64,000 nucleotides of DNA, from assembly GCF_048771995.1 (NCBI RefSeq), contig NC_133032.1:16682501-16746500 (forward strand). Direction: 5' to 3'. The notes beneath the pieces were generated by a model. That model had not been told where the DNA came from, did not search any database, and was given only the letters and a program-made list of their open reading frames with translations. This document shows positions 1 through 13,084 of the stretch, piece after piece (within the stretch, counting starts at the first letter, position 1; each line of letters opens with the position of its first letter). The position numbers were made by a program, and so were the translations under genes. Source of the stretch: Taeniopygia guttata (Eukaryota; Chordata; Aves; Passeriformes; Estrildidae).

Positions 1-3000
1 AATTCTTTCTTGCAGTCTAAATAAGCTGCAGATCTCAGAGCTGGAGGAATTCAGTGCCTTAACAGCACTTTCTCTCCAGCCTGCACTGTAGGCAAGTGCT
101 GTCCTGTGGCAACCTTTTTGGGGTCAAGTGATTTAGAGAGCTTAGACAAGGCTGGGGTTCAGGATCCCTATATTCAGAGGATGTGAGGAAATATTTTCTG
201 ACATTTACTAGAGGGGCAGGGGAGGGAAGGGAGGACTCAGCTCTAGGAAAGATAGTAGGTACAGCTAAACTAGAAGGAGGGGAAGGACTCAAGAATATAA
301 TGAGGAGGTGGGGGAAATGACACTGGAATAAAAGGGTGAGGGTATGAGATACACACTCATCCTGGCCTTCCTCTGTTCAAAGCACTCCCTCCAAGGGTGG
401 GTATGAGACTTGAATAGAGGGGATGGATGTCAAAATATTTCCATAAGGAATATAGTGCAATAAATCAGAGAAAAAGGGCAGAATGGAGGCAAGGAGCAAA
501 TGGTAGGAGAATTATTTTAGTTCTAAGTGAATGATTATGTCTCCTGAGTGATTACACATCAGGATGGTGGTGTGTTGGGGAAGATTGTTCAGCTAGATAG
601 GAAGGAGTGCTCAAATTGCAGTCATTGAACTGTAGTTCATGCAAGGTTGCAAATAAGATAAGAAAAATAGACAAGTAAAAATCCAGCTGGAGTAAACGTG
701 TTTTGGGCACTGCAAACATTGTGAGTTAATGTAACTATCATACAGGTGCAGGAAGCTACTTTGAATACTTGTAGAACATAACCAGAGACCTGATGAAGAA
801 AATAACAGACTATTAAAAATACTCTGAACATAACTTGCAAGTACTGGGTTAAGTACAAGATTAATAATTTCTTCCAAGTTTCTGCCAGAACAGGACCACC
901 AGGAAAAAATACCTGCAGTATGACACAGACCTATAGAGTCATCCCAGTACAGGGCTGGTGAAAAACAAGAGATACAATGCCAGTATACAGTATCCCATTC
1001 ATTGTACTGCAATGAATGGAAAGGAGGAAAGGGCTTGAGCAGAGTTACTATGGTTACTGGGGCATTAACACCTTGGGCAATATCAGGCATTCAGAAGAAA
1101 GAGAGTTGCCATGTTTCCTTCATAACTCTGCATCAGTTTTACTCTCACTAGCACTTGTCCCTTTTTGATTCAAATAGATAATTTATATATTGAAACAGAT
1201 GTGACTCTTACTTAGTGTTTCCCCAGTGCTGAGGTTTGATCTTATGCCAATGATGACTGTAAACATAAGACCAAGGACTTTTAATGTGGCCATATTGCTA
1301 GGCACTGCTGTCACTTTTCTATTTAGCAGTTGTTGTAGCATCCACCACTCACTGACTGGATCGAGACATTTTGTTCCTGTAATAGGGACCTGGAATAATA
1401 AAGGTTAAGTTTTAAATGTCTACTTACAGAAGCTGGTATGTCTCAGAATTTGCTCACTTGTCTTTTTGTAAAAAAAAAGCAGCATCACTGGGAAAAATGT
1501 ATTTTTCCTCACTTCACCCAAAATTCAAGAGATAAAAAAAGATGGGGATTCCTGCTCTGAACCCATCAGTCCTTCTTTGGCCTCTAGTAGGTTACTGGGA
1601 ACTTAGTAGTGGGGAAGTTCTGAACTCATCTTTGCTCCTTATGGAGCAAAGTCAGCAAGTACTGTGTGAACCATTGCCAGTTATTCTTTCAGATGTTTAA
1701 AATTACAGTTATATTGCTTTATTTATATACTTGTGCTTTATCTCCAGGTGTTTTATGAGAAATTGGATCTGCATATCACAGTATCTTTTTCCCATGGGTT
1801 AAAGGAAACTGTTCTAACACTTCCAGCTTCTGCTGCCCAGGTATCTTCTGCTGAAGCAATCCTTTGTTATCATGGAGGGTCAGTACACATTGCTGGTCAG
1901 ATTATGTGCTGTCTGTTATGTCCACAAGTATATGGGAATATAGCAAGGAAAAGAGAATAACAAAGATTTAGTGGTTTGCTGTCCCTGACAGTCAGTGTAT
2001 TAAGCTGGAAGAAACTGCAAAAACCCCAAGTTATTTTCCTCAGCAGGCCAGGGAGACCCAGAGCAGGGTCAGTTGCTACCACTGCAAACCATTCCCCCCT
2101 TCCCCAGACTGGCTTTCTGGCCAAAGTTAATGATTCATAAGATTCTGCACTGGTTTCACTCTGAGCTTTCACATTTGCATAAGTAAAAGCTTCTGCAGCT
2201 TCTGTAGGGAGATTCTTAGTGAAATTGCAGCACAAAACATTGATATTATGTAATTATGGTAGTTCATCTTAACTTAAATGAAATTGTTACTTTAAACTTG
2301 CTCTAAGTGGCTCACAATGTAATTTTTGTATGGCACACCTACAAAACAAATGAGTTAATCACAATATGTGTCATTTTTAATTTTTCTCTTTCATTTTTCT
2401 TTCAGTCATTCTCTCTTTGTAATTAGCATGAAGACTACCCTTCAGTCAAAACTAGCCACCTGGAAAGTTTCAGCTTGTAATATGCAGCTTTTTTTGTGAA
2501 TTATGAATGTGCAAAAAAGAGACCTTTCTCCTTACACCCACTTCCTTGCATAATTCAAATATGAATGAATGAATTTTATTCAGCCTTGCCAAAAAAAAAA
2601 TTATATTTCAGCTGATAACAAGCATGAAAAATTTCAGATGAAAGGGATTTTTTTTAAAAAAGAAGAATATTCTGAGCATGGGAGAATAGCAGGTTAAGAC
2701 AGAAGTCTCAGCTCAGCCTTAGCTATAACAATTGCTATCAAGCAAATACCATATCCAAGCACTAAATCTTGCTTTGTGCTGCCCTGGTGCACAGTAGCAG
2801 GGACAGAGTAGAATAATAAAAGCTGGTCCCTTATGCAAACAGCAAGGCACAGCACTTGAAAGAATACAAGAAGGTGAGCCTGCCTACTGCTCTGGCTGGC
2901 TAACCATGTTCCCAAGGTCTGTGGGTTAGTTGTCACCTCTAGCTCCCGTCAGATAGCAAAAGGTACTTCAAACACTAGCACAGGGAATGTTTTGATCCAT

Positions 3001-5240
3001 TCCAGAAGAATATTTTACTAATTCCTTGCCTCCAAATGTAGTATTCTATTAAATAAAGTATTTGAAGGAATTTGTATAAGCAACATCACGGTTTAATGGG
3101 TCAAAAAGGGAATTGAATCAGTGCCAGGCATTTTGTGATTAACCATGTATTTTAAAAATATATATCTGTGAAGAAGGTATTATCTGTGCAAAGCAGAATG
3201 AGATTTGGGCTCATGCCAGTACCACTTTGAAAATAAACTATCACAGTGGAGAAATGTTACCATCTGGAACATTTCTGCATCATATTTTCTCTTGTTCCTA
3301 ATAATGCTTTGGTGATAAGTCCAGCTCTCCTTTTCTACTGAGAAAACAGGATTAAAACTCCCATTAATTTACGATGTGTTTGTTAAAAAATGCCCATTAC
3401 AGTGGCTAAACAGCAGTGAATACTAAAGTATTACCTTGCAGATTCACAGATCCACATCGATTTGGGGATCAACAGACAGGATTTGCAAATGGCAAGCCTG
3501 GGCATAAAAATCTCCTTCCAGTCTGATGTGAGTCGACTGTTGCAAGTTGAACTTGGCAGCAAGTGACCAAAATTGAGTTGTCAGCATCCTCCTGCATAGT
3601 GGAAGAAGTTGTTGCTTTCTAGTGCAGATGCAAGAGTTTCTGTGGGAAAACAGAACATAATCATGGTTCTGAATGTCTCTGTGGATTGGTAATGTCTCTA
3701 ATACATAGATCACTTGTGCAAATTCAGTCCCAGCTGGATGGGAAATTATTGAAAATAGTTGTTGTTTGATTGATATAAAATGAGTTGTCAGCTTGATTCA
3801 ATGCCTTCAGGGCAGATGTCCACAGCATAATTGGCACCTGTCAGAAGCAAAGAATTCCTTGGTACAGAGTAACAGCTACTCATGCAACCACCCAGAACAG
3901 TCCTTGCATGCCAGGGCTCGGAGAAGAAGGCAGAAAAAGAAAAAAAAAATACTGCTGGGCAGGATCTTTTATGCCATAAAGCCAGTAAGATATTTGATGT
4001 GACACTTGGTGCAAGCTTTTCCCTGGGATCCTGGCTAGACACGATCAGCTTTTCTGCTGTTTGGTCAACACTTTCCCTAAGAATTAGAAGAAAACTCCCA
4101 TATTTGGTTACTTGCTATTATTGTCATGGTAGAGGTGGGTTTATAAAGACCAGTTAATAAAGAAATGTTTACATGTTTGCTTATTATAAAAAATGCTGTG
4201 AATAATTTTATTTTTATATTTCTTGAGAAATTCTCCTCTCAACAACACAACTAGAGAAATGAGTGTCCTCTCAGCAGAAAAATACGGCAAAGAAACTGCC
4301 AGGACTGACAGTATAGCAGTGTCAGTATTACACTGTTTGCTAATAGTAAACAGTGACCTATTGTTTACCACAGAGGAGATTAAAATGGATTTTTTCCTAT
4401 AAATCACTAAATAGCTGTCATATGGTTGTTAGTGCCTTTGACCAAGTGTGGTACAGCTAACAACAGGAATGAATTCTATTTCCCATCACCAATCTGTCGA
4501 GCTGGCCACCTTCTTCATGGGGCTGGTGCTTTGGGAGGTACTAGCTGAAGGACTTTCCATTAAAACTCATTTTACTGTCTTCATCTAGCGCATGGCTCAA
4601 CTTTCCTTCTTTCCTTTCATCTCTGTTTCCTCCTTTAGATTATTTTTCATTATGCCTCCCCCCCCAGCATACCCACACTTCGCCTTTCATCTCTCTATGT
4701 ATGCTATTCCAGCACTTGTCAGGCCCAGCAGGAGGCACATGGGAGAACCAAACAATATGATATGTTAGGTGGAAGAAAATATTAGAACAATCATTTATTG
4801 TCACACTTTAAAGAGGTCTGCTATGTTATTTATTTTATTATTCTGTATTAGGTACATGGTTTAGTTTTACAGGCATTATTAATCACTAAAATACATTACA
4901 CTTTCAGCCAGGATGCTAACATTTTAAATGCATTCATCTTGCTTCTTTAAACAGAAACAATGGGTCTTCTGCACTGCTCTCCCTCCCCTTTAGTCAATAA
5001 ATCCTTTCTATTGATTCACGAAATAACTCTTAAACCTTGTTTTATATTTTAAGTTCCACTAGCTACACTCAGCCATATAATTTTGCTCAATAACAAATGG
5101 ATCTTCTATTTTTGTTGTTTACTATGTGTTTGGTTATCAAACTCAGCTTGAAAGTATTGGGTAGAAAAGGACAAAAACTGTAGTGGCAGTGAGCCACCAT
5201 GAGAGATTTCCTAAACGAATGTTGCAATAAAATAAAGTAT
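1..5240. other. Non-coding AT-rich stretch, no gene recognised
   Basis: Short open frames occur on both strands (for example 611-1090 and 3444-3713, both minus), but none has a recognisable domain and stops are frequent. The only local structure I noted is a perfect 9-bp stem with a 4-nt loop at 1630-1651. Homopolymer runs are short. I recognise no repeat family here. Confidence 0.6.
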
Positions 5241-5250
5241 CTGTAAAAAG

Positions 5251-5268
5251 TGTATGTGTGTGTGTATA
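5251..5268. repeat. Short TG/TA microsatellite
   Basis: A TG-rich run with one interruption, ending in TATA. Too short to be informative beyond possible length polymorphism. Confidence 0.6.
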
Positions 5269-6439
5269 AAAAGCAGTCTCATCAGTAGATGAATGATAAA
5301 TGAAAAAATCCATCAGTGAGTATGGATTCCCTTGAGCCAGCCTGGATCAACAGACAATATGGATTTTTGATAATTCATGGCTTTGCCATTATTTATTCTC
5401 TCCTGAAATACCCATTGCAAATCTCAGAAAGATAATTAGAGAATTATCATATTGCTTAACTAAGTAGTGCAAATTATATTAGATTCTATGTATCCAAATC
5501 CTGGGCAGAATCATTAGTGTTGTTTAATTGTTACAAATATAGTAATCTCATTTTAATAAATTGCCTTCATTGTCAATATCCACAATTGACTTCTTCCCTT
5601 AATGTTGGTGGATAAGTTAGTTACCAGGTAATCTTACAGTTAAGATATACCACAATGAAGCAAAAATGTAAGAAAATGCAAAGGTCAAAACCATGTTTCT
5701 ATTATGAAAAAAATGAATGGTAATGACATAATTTTTTCAGCTCATCAGGTTCTTTGCTAAGTGCCTCTGTTATTGCCAGATCAGTAGTGTATAACAAAGA
5801 AGTGCTTTCTGTAGGCTGCTTCATTAGCCTGCCCTGTAGGACCTCACCTCAGACCTTTCACTAATCTGTTGGCCAGCTCAATAGCCTTGTTAGTTCTATT
5901 CACTTCTTCCTGGCAGCGGATTTTCTCAGCTGTAGCTCACTCAAAAGCAGTGGTTAAGGCAGCCAGGATTGTGTCTAGTTCCTTCTAATAAAAACAGTAA
6001 CAAACAACTTCGGACATTGTAAGAACACATAAAAATATTTCTTCTATCCCATTTTATATTGCTGAAAGTTAAATTAACAGTGCAAGAAAGGTGTAAACAT
6101 TAACTGCACTCAGAATTTTGTTTAGGTTGTGGTCCAAAGGTGGATTCAGGAAAACCTGGGCGAAAGTGGGGCTAGTCTTCTGATTTCCCCCATTTCTTCA
6201 GAACAGCCTTCAAAATGAAATAACAAACTTGATCTTATATCAGTAAAAAAGGAGTATCTCCTTCTCCCCAAGGATTCTAAAATGAATCTAAATATATTTC
6301 TTATTACAGTTGTTATCTTCTATAGCAGATCTCAAACTTGAAAGGACAGCTATTTAGAAACTAAAGAAAACAGAAGGGTTTAAAGATGATAGACAAAATA
6401 CTCGAAAATGCACAAGTCAGTGCCCTTTGCTGACTTTTT
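5269..6439. other. Non-coding AT-rich stretch
   Basis: No open frame of note and no repeat family recognised. The segment around 5330-5650 has low simple-repeat content and mixed AT-rich words of the kind seen in conserved non-coding DNA. Conservation cannot be judged from one sequence. Confidence 0.5.
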
Positions 6440-7480
6440 CAGTTAGATTATGCTTCCCAGTGCGCACACTGTTTCTGAAAACAGCCTGAAATCCCCAGCC
6501 ACCTTAGATTTGGGAGCAAGCAGCTCAGTGTCTGGTACATCAAAACATTTGAGCACACAAACAGTCCCACTAGGTCAAAGCCTTGGTTATTCCCAGAGGG
6601 AGGAGTGGAAGATAATTCAGCACGGATGGCTGAACATGAAGACAAGGCAAGAACGACGTGCAGCTCCAGAGAGTCACAGGCAGAGCACCCAAATGACTCT
6701 GAGTTCAGAGGATGAACTGGCTGGGGAGCTGATAAAGGAAAGGTCAGAAGGGTGCTGTAAGGCCCCAGCAGAGCAAGGCTGTCCAGAACTGGTGTCACTG
6801 GGTGCCTGTGGACAGAGCCAGTGGCTGAGGCTGGGGCCATCTGGGCAGCCAGAGAAATGGTTCTCTCCAGCAGCAAATGTATTCCCTTCAGCTTGGCAAA
6901 TATGTGTCCATGCAGCTCTACTGAATGCTGTAGTATTCCCCAGGGAAAGTCAGAGCTGAGCAGGCTCCTGGCAGAGGGCTGTACTTTATCCCAGCTGTGC
7001 TGCTGACAAGCTCTGTGCACCTTTGGGAGGGCCAAAGGGCGCCCCGGCAATCTCCCTAGAGAAATGCTGAATGGGTGCCTCCAGTCTTCCCACCTTAACA
7101 CCATGAAGTGAAACCTATGTGTAAAATAGGACATTAAAAGGAGCTGTGTGTTGGGACAGATGGCTATTCTAATAGAAGGCTTGGAAAAATTTGGAATAAA
7201 TTACAGCACAAGCATTTCTAAATGGGGCCCAAAGATACCATTTAAAGAAGGCCCAGCAGTTTTGCAGCACCCACGCAGCCCAGAGGTGCTCAGGAGCAGG
7301 CAGAGTGGGGACAGGTTATCCCTGCTGCTGTGTGAGGGGAGCACGGGCAGCATCTGTGCTCGAAATGTGTCCTGCTGGCCAGGCCATGCTGACTGAATGC
7401 TGCCTCTCCTTCCTGCACAGAGAAGATCCAGGCACCGACTGACAACTGGCCATGCATGAAGAAAAGCACCTGCTGTGGTT
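6440..7480. other. GC-richer block with overlapping open frames on both strands
   Basis: This block is visibly richer in G and C than its flanks. It contains the longest open frame of the window, 228 codons on the minus strand (7134-6448), which overlaps a 169-codon frame on the plus strand (6450-6959). Neither translation shows a domain, signal peptide or transmembrane pattern I recognise, and the two frames overlap antisense for about 500 bases. That is expected in GC-richer DNA, where stop codons are rarer. It could be an old LTR or other repeat, an untranslated exon or simple compositional variation. I do not call a gene. Confidence 0.35.
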
Positions 7481-8200
7481 CCAAGGCACATTATGAGGCT
7501 GCAGAGGCTGGGGATGTGATCCCATCATTTACCTGAAACTCAAAAATGTTAGTGAGTGATGGATTATACTGACAAATACCTTTGCCAGTATTACAATAAA
7601 TCATGTGGGAAATACCTCTGACAGAGAAAGGTATTGCTAGTAATTGAATTTTAGAGGCTTCTAAAATGACCAAAAAAGTCTTTTTCTCATACATCTAGTT
7701 ATCCTGATTTTAAAGTTCATGTCTTTGATCCAATCAGGATTCCAGCTTTCCCCAAGATTTCTGTCTTCCACTGCAATGCACTCCTACAAATCTTGTTGCT
7801 TGATATGTATATATATTGCCTAAACAAAAATTAAGATTGTCAGATGGATAGCAATAGGTCTGTCTTCAAGTGAGATCAAGGACTTAGCACTTAGGCCCTG
7901 AAGCTAAGGGACTACAGAGAAAAAAAATGTGGAAAAGCTACCTGCTGTTCTGAGCATGGATGCTGCAATGCTCATGGTGGGGAGCAGAACTTCCTTAAAG
8001 ATTTTTCAGAGGTTGTTCAGGAATTAGGAAGGATTTTTTACTGCAGTTTTGGCTCTACTGAGTAGACTGAAACACATTGTGTGCTTCTCTGCCCTCAGAC
8101 TGTTTAGTGTTTGGCAAACCTTCCTCTAAAAGAAAAAAAGAAATAAAAGGAGTATTGGAAGCAAAAATATAAGTCGAAGATAGAGACATAAAAGAACACA
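7481..8200. other. Non-coding stretch
   Basis: Nothing recognised. Short frames only. Confidence 0.5.
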
Positions 8201-8253
8201 TTTGTGTATATATATGTGTCTCAGTGTGTGTGTGAATATGTATGTATATATTT
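8201..8253. repeat. Imperfect TG/TA microsatellite
   Basis: Alternating TG and TA dinucleotides with interruptions (runs of TATATA and GTGTGTGTG). It is a degenerate simple repeat. Confidence 0.7.
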
Positions 8254-8803
8254 ATGGTTGAACAATAGAACAACAATTCCAGTTCATGAAGGTCAAATCC
8301 AGAACTTGTGAAAGGTGCCAGAGGCAGAGAAAGTGCTGGCAGGAGCCATATCGAGAACTGGAAGTTGCCAACTCCTCCATGTATTTTTTTTAAGGTTTTA
8401 TTATATGAAACACCGTGTGCCAGGAAAAGTATATAGCAGCTTACTGTTGGGTACCATGTCTTCCCTCTCATCCTTTTCTACCTCATTTGCAATACCCCTT
8501 CTCAGTACTTGGACTCAGCTGGCAAGATATCTGTGATATGGAACTGATTGAGGCAAGGACAGTGAGGCCAAACTGCAGGTGAATAGTGGAGCTGCACAGA
8601 ATGACTTCCTATTCAAATGGAAGCCCAGAACAATCAGGCCCTTAATGTGTTACAATTCATTTGACTATACACATTTTTGACTTTCTGTAAATAATGTGCT
8701 AAATGGATAAAAGAATATACCATTTTTCCTTCTTTCCTCTGAGTTACTGATAACAAGACAAGTTCCTTCCCTTACAGTTTGTGCATATAAATGTGATTAA
8801 TGT
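8254..8803. other. Non-coding stretch
   Basis: Short frames on both strands only. No repeat family recognised. Confidence 0.5.
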
Positions 8804-8879
8804 AAAAAAAAAAAAAAGTGCCAAAATCTCTTTATCTTTCTCTTTTTTTTTTTCTTTTTTCTTTTTTTTTTTTTTTTTT
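8804..8879. repeat. A-tract followed by a polypyrimidine tract
   Basis: A run of 14 A is followed after about 10 bases by a pyrimidine tract (8827-8879) that is almost pure T with scattered C. The pair could be the eroded tail of a retroposed element or plain low-complexity DNA. No element body is recognised next to it. Confidence 0.75.
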
Positions 8880-8899
8880 AAGCATTGCCCTTTTCAAAA

Positions 8900-9440
8900 C
8901 AAGGGGAAATTCAGTATAGTTTCAGTGCCACAGTGATCAAACAGTGTCACATCACTATGGCAATTGCTGCCCAGGCCAGGAATACAGATCAGCTTTAATT
9001 GTGCAACGCCTTATTGCTGGTGCATGTCAATCAGAACCTATGAATTGAGAAAAATTTGCTCTGTTCATTCTGTTAAATGATGTATCCAATTAAACCTGTT
9101 AGAATTCATGATCTTCAGTCAAGGTTAAATGAAAGTAGTTACTCCTGTCAGCTAGGTGATTAAATGCTGCCTACATCAGGCACATTTATGTGCAAAATTA
9201 AAATTTTGGTATAAAGCATGAATCTTTATGCATGCCAGTTAATTATCTTGCGGCTCCTCCATTTATTAAATGCCCACTGCATTTCTTCTTAATCATCAGC
9301 TTCCTTTCAAAACTTATTTCAGACACTACATTATACCAAATTTCAATGTTTAAAATGAAACCCTTTTTCAATGAAAACTTCCTCTTTTCAAGGGTTTGGC
9401 CGTTGCTATGTTACTAAAGATGGCCATTAACAGTTTTTGA
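8900..9440. other. Candidate conserved non-coding block upstream of a CpG island
   Basis: AT-rich, free of simple repeats and of recognised mobile elements. It includes a TGTCAATCA word near 9026 that matches a PBX/MEIS-type homeodomain site, and several ATTA cores. It lies directly next to the CpG island. The impression of constraint is an inference from word content only, because no alignment was available. Confidence 0.3.
9402..9424. promoter_or_regulatory. RFX X-box-like and YY1-like motif pair
   Basis: On the minus strand 9414-9402 reads GTAACA-T-AGCAAC. This fits the RFX X-box pattern (GTNRCC, 0-3 nt spacer, RGYAAC) at 11 of 12 positions. Immediately beside it AAGATGGC (9417-9424) matches the YY1 core. 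Both motifs commonly sit close to transcription starts, and here they lie about 60 bp before the CpG island. Motif matches alone are weak evidence. Confidence 0.35.
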
Positions 9441-9479
9441 ATCATTATGCAGAAGGCCTATTCGTGTTGTTTTGCTCGA

Positions 9480-9890
9480 TTCTGAGAGAGCGTTATAGGA
9501 ATCCCTCGAGTGGCTGCCGTGGGGCAGTTCCTCCTCCCCACAACGATCCGAGCTCTGCTGCACATCGGCCAACTTCGGCCACGGCCGTGCCGCCTCTGCC
9601 AGCTCGCACAGGACGGGCAGGGCGGCGGGGCAGCGCAGCGCCGGGGCGGGGCCGTGCCCGCCGGGCCCCCGCGGCCGGGGCCGTGCCCGCCGGGCCCCCG
9701 CGGCCGGGGCCGTGCCCGCCGGGCTCCCGCGGCCGGGGCCGTGCCCGCCGGGCTCCCGCCGGCGCAGCGGCGCGGGGCTGTGCTGGGCCAGCAGCCCAGG
9801 CTGCCCCTGCGGGCTCTGCAAACACCGCGGCTCCAGGCGGGCATCGCTGGGGCCCTGCGCCGAGGCTCAGCGGGTTGGCCCCTTCCCCTG
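9480..9890. promoter_or_regulatory. CpG island, possible promoter
   Basis: A sharp change from AT-rich DNA to very GC-rich, CpG-dense sequence about 400 bp long, ending near 9890, after which the DNA is AT-rich again. All six frames are open here (for example 9437-9925 plus and 9955-9458 minus), which is what GC-rich DNA gives by chance. The predicted peptides are Ala/Gly/Pro/Arg-rich with no domain. I found no consensus splice donor leaving the island on either strand, so a first exon is not supported directly. Alternatives are an expanded GC-rich minisatellite without promoter function or a GC-rich inserted element. Confidence 0.55.
9646..9762. repeat. 29-bp GC-rich minisatellite, four copies
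   Basis: Four head-to-tail copies of a 29-bp unit starting CCGGGGCCGTGCCCGCCGGG: 9646-9674, 9675-9703, 9704-9732 and 9733-9762. Copy 1 differs at its first bases. Copies 3 and 4 share a C-to-T change that separates them from copies 1 and 2, and copy 4 has one extra base. The unit is not a multiple of three, so the array shifts frame at each copy and is unlikely to encode protein. Runs of G on both strands could form quadruplexes. Confidence 0.92.
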
Positions 9891-9962
9891 CCAGCCTCAG
9901 AATTCCCTTTGGCTTGGCAATCTGATGAGTCCTGTTTGCCCCAGGCGGCTCCCATATTGCAA

Positions 9963-12900
9963 TATCATATTTTAATTAGAAGAAAAAATTATGTGTTGCA
10001 TGCTTGAATTAAATTAAATTGCATATTTATATTTATAAGACACAGTATTGGCAGGATTTAAATGCTATATGAATTGAAGAACCAGAATACAGGTGTATTA
10101 TAGTGATTTGTAGCTGAAACATTTGCTAGAAATGCACACAAAGCAGAGCAGTACCAAATGCTAATTTAATACCCTAAGACAACACTGTGCTCTTGCAAGC
10201 ACAATTTCCCATATTCCATGTTAGCATTTATCCCCTTTGATTATGAAAAGGTATTAAGAACCTTTGTTACAAACAAGCAACATAAAAAATATGTCATACC
10301 ACTTCACAACTACTAATGAATAATATCATTTAAAACAGACTGGGAAATAAACTAGTATAACACATTCTACCCTACTAGTACTATAAATATTCGCAAGGTT
10401 GTTATTAAAGATAAATGCACACAGTAATTTTCTACTTGTAGGTTTTACAGGTATAATTTTGAATCATACAATATTTTTTAAAACACATCACAAGGATGGA
10501 AACCAACAAAAAGACTGACTGGCAGCAATTCCTTGTGATCAATAGCTGACGTCTCCATCTATCTTTGAGGGCCCACATAAATTATATCGTGGCAGTATGA
10601 ACCTTCAAGAGGAGCGATGTGATTAACTTGTTCAGGGTCACAATGGGGAGCGTCTGCTCATAAGGATTTTATACCTGTGGCATTGCTATTTTGTGGCCAC
10701 ATTTGCAGGATACGTTCTGCAGGTGCCAGCAGCTGCCCTGAGGTGCTGCCAGGGGCAAGGACCGCTGTGGACAGGCCAGCCTCAGCTCCATATTCCTGAA
10801 GGGCAGCTCATTTTGTCTTCACTGAGATCCAAAGCTGAGAACACTGTTTCACAGCAGGTGAGGTAGAAATGCCATGCACAGATCCCTGCCCAGCCTGAGC
10901 CTTCCTGAGAAACTCTGGTGCAGTTGCAGCTGTGGCTGCCCCAACCTGCCCTTCCCAGACCTCCATGGCCTCCACTCCAGGTCTTGGAGAGCAGACAAAA
11001 AGACCCCTCCTCTGCTGCTCCCCTAGAGCTACAAATAATGGACTTCTCTTTCCTGGCAGCTTCAGAGGAAACTACAGATATTTTTTTCCTGTTTTGTTCA
11101 GCAAATACAAGCCATAAGTTAAAGCCCAGTATCTTTAGATACCTCAACAAAAGAGGAAGAAAAAGGGAATCCACACTTAAAGAGAAAGCCCCTTCGTGGG
11201 CTCCGACAGGAGATGGCAACGCACCAGACAAGGGAGCTGGAGAATAAGCTCTTTGCAGGATTCTGGCATGTCTATTGCTGAACTGCTTCAACTCTGTTGA
11301 ACTATCTAGAACTCATATTTAATTCTTCTTCTTCTTTCTCTACATGTTCTTAATTTCACCCCAGTCCTCCAAAACCAGATATCATAAGCTATGAACCCCA
11401 GGCCCAATGTGCCTTAATGTTACTCCATGAAACAGTACTGGCAGGACAATTTATTGCTGCTCAAAACAATTTCCCTGTCCTAAAATTGTGATTGTTATGT
11501 TAGCATCCCATTGAGATGAGAAAAGGAAAGAGCTGCACTTTCAGGTTGTGCCTAAAATTTTAAGGAAGGCAACCTGCACCGATTTATCCTTGGCATACTG
11601 TTTTATACCCATAAGAACAAAAAACTTCTCTTTAGGGGCAGATTAAATTGTGTAGAAATGGACTGACACTGAGAAGGCAACCCTGCAGTCTGCTTAAACA
11701 GGCTGAGTTACACATCAAAGGCTTGGCCACAAAATACAAGTGTGTACACACACACTCCTGGTTTATTTGATTTCATAAGTGACTGCATATTTTAGAGACA
11801 TATAAAAAAAAAAAAATAGGCATGTAATTATATATTTTTAATAGATAGATTTGCAAAGAATTTGTGGTTTAGATTAAATTAATTTTTGGGAAACTTGCTT
11901 AGAAAGTAATTAAATTTATTTTATCCATTAATTTTCTCTCTTTTTTTTTGTTTTGCATTGTGCTTCAGGAACAAAACTAAAAACTATGGAATGGAAGGAT
12001 TTTTTTTTAAAACTGAATATTATAAATGAATAGAGCAAGAGATGTTAATGTTTGTCATTTTCCTTATCTGTACACATGAATATGTTATATGCTCATTTCC
12101 ATTGCAAATGGAGCAACAGAATGATCATTGCAAACTGAAATATACTGTACATCTCATTTCTTCATTTATTTGAAAATATCACTGATAAAAATAATCAATT
12201 TCTAGTATTCTTGTTCTAAAGCTCTGCATCTCAATGGAAATTGAAGGAATTAATGGTGTCCATCTGGAATAAAGCATGCAGTGTGTTCTGGAGGGTCATT
12301 AGTATTCACTGCTGAAACAAAGTCAGCCTATGGAGCCCTGAACCATGACTGGGCAATTGTGCAAGGCACTGTACAAACATGTAGTCATCCTGTTTCTTGC
12401 ACACCTCTCCTGCACCTTGTTCACAATTAATGAAACAAAAAGATGTATCATAGTTACATTAGTGAGGAAATACCAATGTGAGTATTAGAAAAGAACCTTT
12501 TGAGATAAAAGACAAGCTTATCACAAGAATAAACCTGAATAAAATGTTTGTGGTAGAGTTAAAGTCACAATTAAGAGGATTCTATCCATCTGAGTAGTGA
12601 GTTTCTGGAGTAGCTTTCCTGTAGGAGCCATGGGGCACAAGAAACCTTCCAAGGGTTAAGAAAAGAATCACTCGCTGAGTTTTTTAGTTTTCCACTATTC
12701 TGTGTTTACTGTGCAAAGTACAGTAATGTTTCCTTTGCATTTGGTCCTAGAGATTAAAAAAGTATAGTGAGAGATAGTGCCTAGCCCAAAGTATTTTTAA
12801 AATCATCACAGACAACAGAACCAAAGGAAGAAGGATCTGTAAGTTGATCTTCAACTCTGACAGTTGAAGATACAGTGAAAAAAACCTGCTAAGGCAGGCA

Positions 12901-13084
12901 GGAGGACTGGTACTTCTCACCAGAGGTAACTCATAGTGATGAGGCTCTCTGGGACAGAAAACAAAAATATGTAGAATAAATAGGCAGGAATAAAACCATA
13001 GGATGAATATAGGACAGGAATGTAAACTGCAGAGTGGGACTGACATCCACATACACTTGGTCTTACTGCTAATGGGACACCGGG
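9963..13084. other. Non-coding AT-rich stretch
   Basis: No gene recognised. A slightly GC-richer patch at 10690-11260 holds overlapping antisense frames (11291-10782 minus, 10918-11247 plus) without recognisable features. The rest is AT-rich with short A and T runs. Confidence 0.5.

Noticed and set aside
9414-10007. Five or more long open frames in all six frames over the CpG island, Ala/Pro/Gly/Arg-rich
   Set aside because: GC-rich DNA has few stop codons, the 29-bp repeat shifts frame at each copy, and no donor, domain or start preference supports any of the frames.
10782-11291. 169-codon minus-strand frame overlapping plus-strand frames
   Set aside because: No domain, antisense overlap and a GC-richer patch explain it.
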